Of a DNA stretch of 15,665 nt, positions 13,819 through 15,665 are shown one piece after another. Both the position numbers and the translations under genes were made by a program. A model generated the notes under the pieces. It worked only from the letters and a program-made list of their open reading frames with translations. It did no database searches and was not told where the DNA came from. Within the stretch, counting starts at the first letter, position 1. The number at the start of each line of letters is the position of its first letter. Source of the DNA: DASVLX01 sp035552275 (GTDB lineage Bacteria > Actinomycetota > Actinomycetes > Mycobacteriales > Pseudonocardiaceae); NCBI GenBank assembly GCA_035552275.1, contig DASZLR010000161.1, positions 1-15,665 on the forward strand. Reading direction: 5' to 3'.

Positions 13819-15444
13819 GTGAACCGCACCAGCCCGGCAGAGACGCCGCTCGGTGACTCCTTCCACCTCTACGACACGACGCTCCGCGATGGCGCCCAGC
13901 GCGAGGGCATCTCGTACTCGGCGACGGACAAGCTGGCGGTGGCCCGACTGCTCGACTCGCTGGGCGTCGGGTTCATCGAGGGTGGATGGCCGGGCGCGCT
14001 GCCCAAGGACACCGAGTTCTTCGCCCGCGCCGCGGCCGGCGAGCTGGAACTGCGGCACGCCGCGCTGGTCGCGTTCGGCTCGACCCGCCGGGCCGGGGCG
14101 ACCGCCGCCGAGGACCCGCAGGTGCGGGCGCTGCTGGACTCGCAGGCTCCCGTCGTGACCCTGGTGGCGAAGTCCGACCGTCGGCACATCGAGCGAGCGC
14201 TGCGCACCGACGTCGCCGAGGCCTGCGCGATGGTCACCGACACCGTGCGGTTCCTGGTGGACAACGGCCGCCGGGTCTTCCTGGACGCCGAGCACTTCTT
14301 CGACGGTTACCGCTACGACCCGGACACCTCGCTGCGGGTACTCCAGTCCGCTGTGGACGGCGGCGCGGACGTGGTGGTGCTGTGCGACACCAACGGCGGC
14401 CAGTTGCCCTCGGGTATCACCGAGACGGTCGCCGAAGTGGCCAGCCGCACCGGTTTCCGGCTCGGCATCCACTGCCAGGACGACACCGCCTGCGCGGTGG
14501 CCAACTCCATCGCCGCGGTGCAGGCCGGCGCCACCCACGTCCAGTGCACCGCCAATGGCTACGGCGAGCGGGCCGGCAACGCCGACCTGTTCCCCGTGAT
14601 CGGAAACCTGGTGACGAAGCTCAAGATGCCGGTGCTGCCCGAGGCGGCGCTGACCGAGCTGGGCGTGGTTTCCCATGCCATCGCCGAGATCGCCAATATC
14701 GCCCCGAACGCCCACCAGGCATACGTCGGGCAGTCGGCCTTCGCCCACAAGGCGGGCCTGCACGCGAGCGCGATCAAAGTGGACCCGGAGCTGTACAACC
14801 ACATCGATCCGGCCACTGTGGGCAATGACATGCGCGTCCTGGTCACCGAGATGGCCGGCCGGGCCAGCCTTGAGCTCAAGGGACGTGAGCTCGGCGTTGA
14901 TCTGGCCGGCCAGTCCGAGGCGCTGTCCAGCGCGCTTCGCCGGGTGAAGGAACTGGAGGCGCGCGGCTGGTCGTTCGAGGCCGCCGACGCCTCACTGGAG
15001 CTGTTGCTGCGCACCGAACTGGACGGTCCGCGGGTCGATACGCCGTTCACCCTGGAGTCGTACCGGGTCATCATCGACCATCGCGAAGACGGCGAGGTGG
15101 TGGCCGAGGCGACCGTCAAGATCGTCGTCGGCGAGCAGCGGGTGATCGCCACCGCCGAGGGCAATGGCCCGATCAACGCGCTGGACGCCGCACTGCGCAA
15201 GGCGTTGCGGCCGCATCTGTCCTGGATGGACAGTGTCAGCCTGCTCGACTACAAGGTCCGTATCCTCAGCGAAGCCCCCGGCACCAACGCGGTGACCAGG
15301 GTGCTGATCGAATCCACGGACGGCGAGCGCGAGTGGACGACGGTGGGCGTGCACGGCAACATCGTCGAGGCGAGCTGGCTGGCGCTCTGCGATGCCCTCG
15401 CGCACAAGGCCCTGCACAGCAAGGCGGCGAGCAACGCCGGCTGA
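13819..15444 (+). CDS. cimA: (R)-citramalate synthase
   Basis: A 541-residue enzyme of the DRE-TIM metallolyase family, condensing pyruvate and acetyl-CoA to citramalate, the entry to threonine-independent isoleucine synthesis. The TIM-barrel starts with YDTTLRDGAQREG (18-30, with catalytic R23 and metal-binding D24). The block EGGWPGALPKD (54-64) is characteristic of the long CimA type rather than LeuA. LCDTNGG (188-194) and CTANGYGERAGNADLF (243-258) follow. The metal site HxHxD reads HCQDD (218-222), so the second His is Gln. The C-terminal LeuA-type regulatory dimer domain spans about 405-530 and is where feedback inhibition occurs in this family. GTG 13819 has GGGAG (13808-13812) six bases upstream. 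Expression is probably controlled by the isoleucine attenuator just upstream. 2-isopropylmalate or homocitrate synthase is less likely given the EGGWPG block. Confidence 0.93.
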   Translation: MNRTSPAETPLGDSFHLYDTTLRDGAQREGISYSATDKLAVARLLDSLGVGFIEGGWPGALPKDTEFFARAAAGELELRHAALVAFGSTRRAGATAAEDPQVRALLDSQAPVVTLVAKSDRRHIERALRTDVAEACAMVTDTVRFLVDNGRRVFLDAEHFFDGYRYDPDTSLRVLQSAVDGGADVVVLCDTNGGQLPSGITETVAEVASRTGFRLGIHCQDDTACAVANSIAAVQAGATHVQCTANGYGERAGNADLFPVIGNLVTKLKMPVLPEAALTELGVVSHAIAEIANIAPNAHQAYVGQSAFAHKAGLHASAIKVDPELYNHIDPATVGNDMRVLVTEMAGRASLELKGRELGVDLAGQSEALSSALRRVKELEARGWSFEAADASLELLLRTELDGPRVDTPFTLESYRVIIDHREDGEVVAEATVKIVVGEQRVIATAEGNGPINALDAALRKALRPHLSWMDSVSLLDYKVRILSEAPGTNAVTRVLIESTDGEREWTTVGVHGNIVEASWLALCDALAHKALHSKAASNAG

Positions 15445-15548
15445 CGATCATCGAGATGGATGTGCTGCGTGGTGTCGGCGGCAGCTGGCAGGGCTGAGAC
15501 CAACTGCCCACTCCCGTGCGTTCGGGCATTGAGTCGATGTTGGGCGCG

Positions 15549-15569
15549 CCGGTTGTCGCCACCAGCCGG
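15549..15569 (+). terminator. Possible weak hairpin downstream of cimA
   Basis: CCGGTTG (15549-15555) pairs with CAGCCGG (15563-15569) over seven pairs, one of them G-U, with a seven-base loop. It is about 105 bases after the cimA stop and has no T-tract. I see no gene in 15445-15647: frames there are short and lack consistent third-position bias. Confidence 0.3.
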
Positions 15570-15635
15570 ACCGGCCGCTTCGCGCTCGGCCTGGCGGCGC
15601 GGCTCCCGGTTGGATTGATCGACGGTCGGATTGTT

Positions 15636-15641
15636 TAGGGT
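15636..15641 (+). promoter_or_regulatory. Candidate -10 box for the gene at the window end
   Basis: TAGGGT lies exactly six bases before GTG 15648, again suggesting a leaderless transcript. TTGATC at 15615-15620 resembles a -35, but its 15-base spacer is short. Confidence 0.45.
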
Positions 15642-15647
15642 GTCGGG

Positions 15648-15665
15648 GTGCGTCTTGCTCGAATT
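15648..15665 (+). CDS. Start of a further gene (possibly fumarylacetoacetate hydrolase family), partial
   Basis: GTG 15648 opens a frame reading MRLARI before the window ends. Fumarylacetoacetate-hydrolase-family proteins encoded after cimA in many actinomycetes often begin with this sequence, but six residues cannot prove it. The well-placed TAGGGT upstream supports a real start. The product is a guess from context. Confidence 0.4.

Overview
The window looks like the chromosome of a high-GC actinobacterium. Third codon positions are almost always G or C, GTG starts are common, and several genes appear to be leaderless. The gene order ilvC / serA / leuB / cimA and the protein types (a DUF397 protein, an AzlC-AzlD pair, an NB-ARC/TPR protein) suggest Pseudonocardiales or a relative. 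That placement is inference; no rRNA gene is present to confirm it.

Layout. Positions 1-78 are the 3' end of ilvC, closed by a strong intrinsic terminator. Then come a small DUF397 protein (142-474) and a UvrA-like double ABC ATPase lacking the UvrB-binding insert (677-3076). On the minus strand lie a small coiled-coil protein (3172-3570) and a frameshifted membrane-protein gene (about 3695-4256). serA (4407-6005) and leuB (6171-7220) follow on the plus strand. Next is an accessory block. On the minus strand it holds a six-helix membrane protein (7243-7932) and an AraC-regulator / azlC / azlD operon (8036-9905). On the plus strand it holds an HTH-MntA / HepT toxin-antitoxin pair (9969-10816) and an 870-residue NB-ARC-TPR signalling ATPase (11005-13617). 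cimA (13819-15444) returns to branched-chain amino acid synthesis, and the window ends six codons into another gene.

How it fits together. ilvC, leuB and cimA serve isoleucine, valine and leucine synthesis. CimA with LeuB gives the threonine-independent route to 2-ketobutyrate and hence isoleucine. serA supplies serine. AzlCD is a branched-chain amino acid exporter, so synthesis and export sit together. The 6.4 kb between leuB and cimA also carries a compact two-part defence-like cassette: a type VII toxin-antitoxin pair and a STAND/NLR-like protein.

The most interesting signals are two. First, a 19-codon leader peptide with three consecutive isoleucine codons precedes a two-hairpin attenuator ending in an intrinsic terminator, directly upstream of cimA. 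Second, the NB-ARC-TPR protein carries a short N-terminal motif resembling bacterial amyloid-signalling (RHIM-like) motifs, beside the HTH-MntA/HepT pair.
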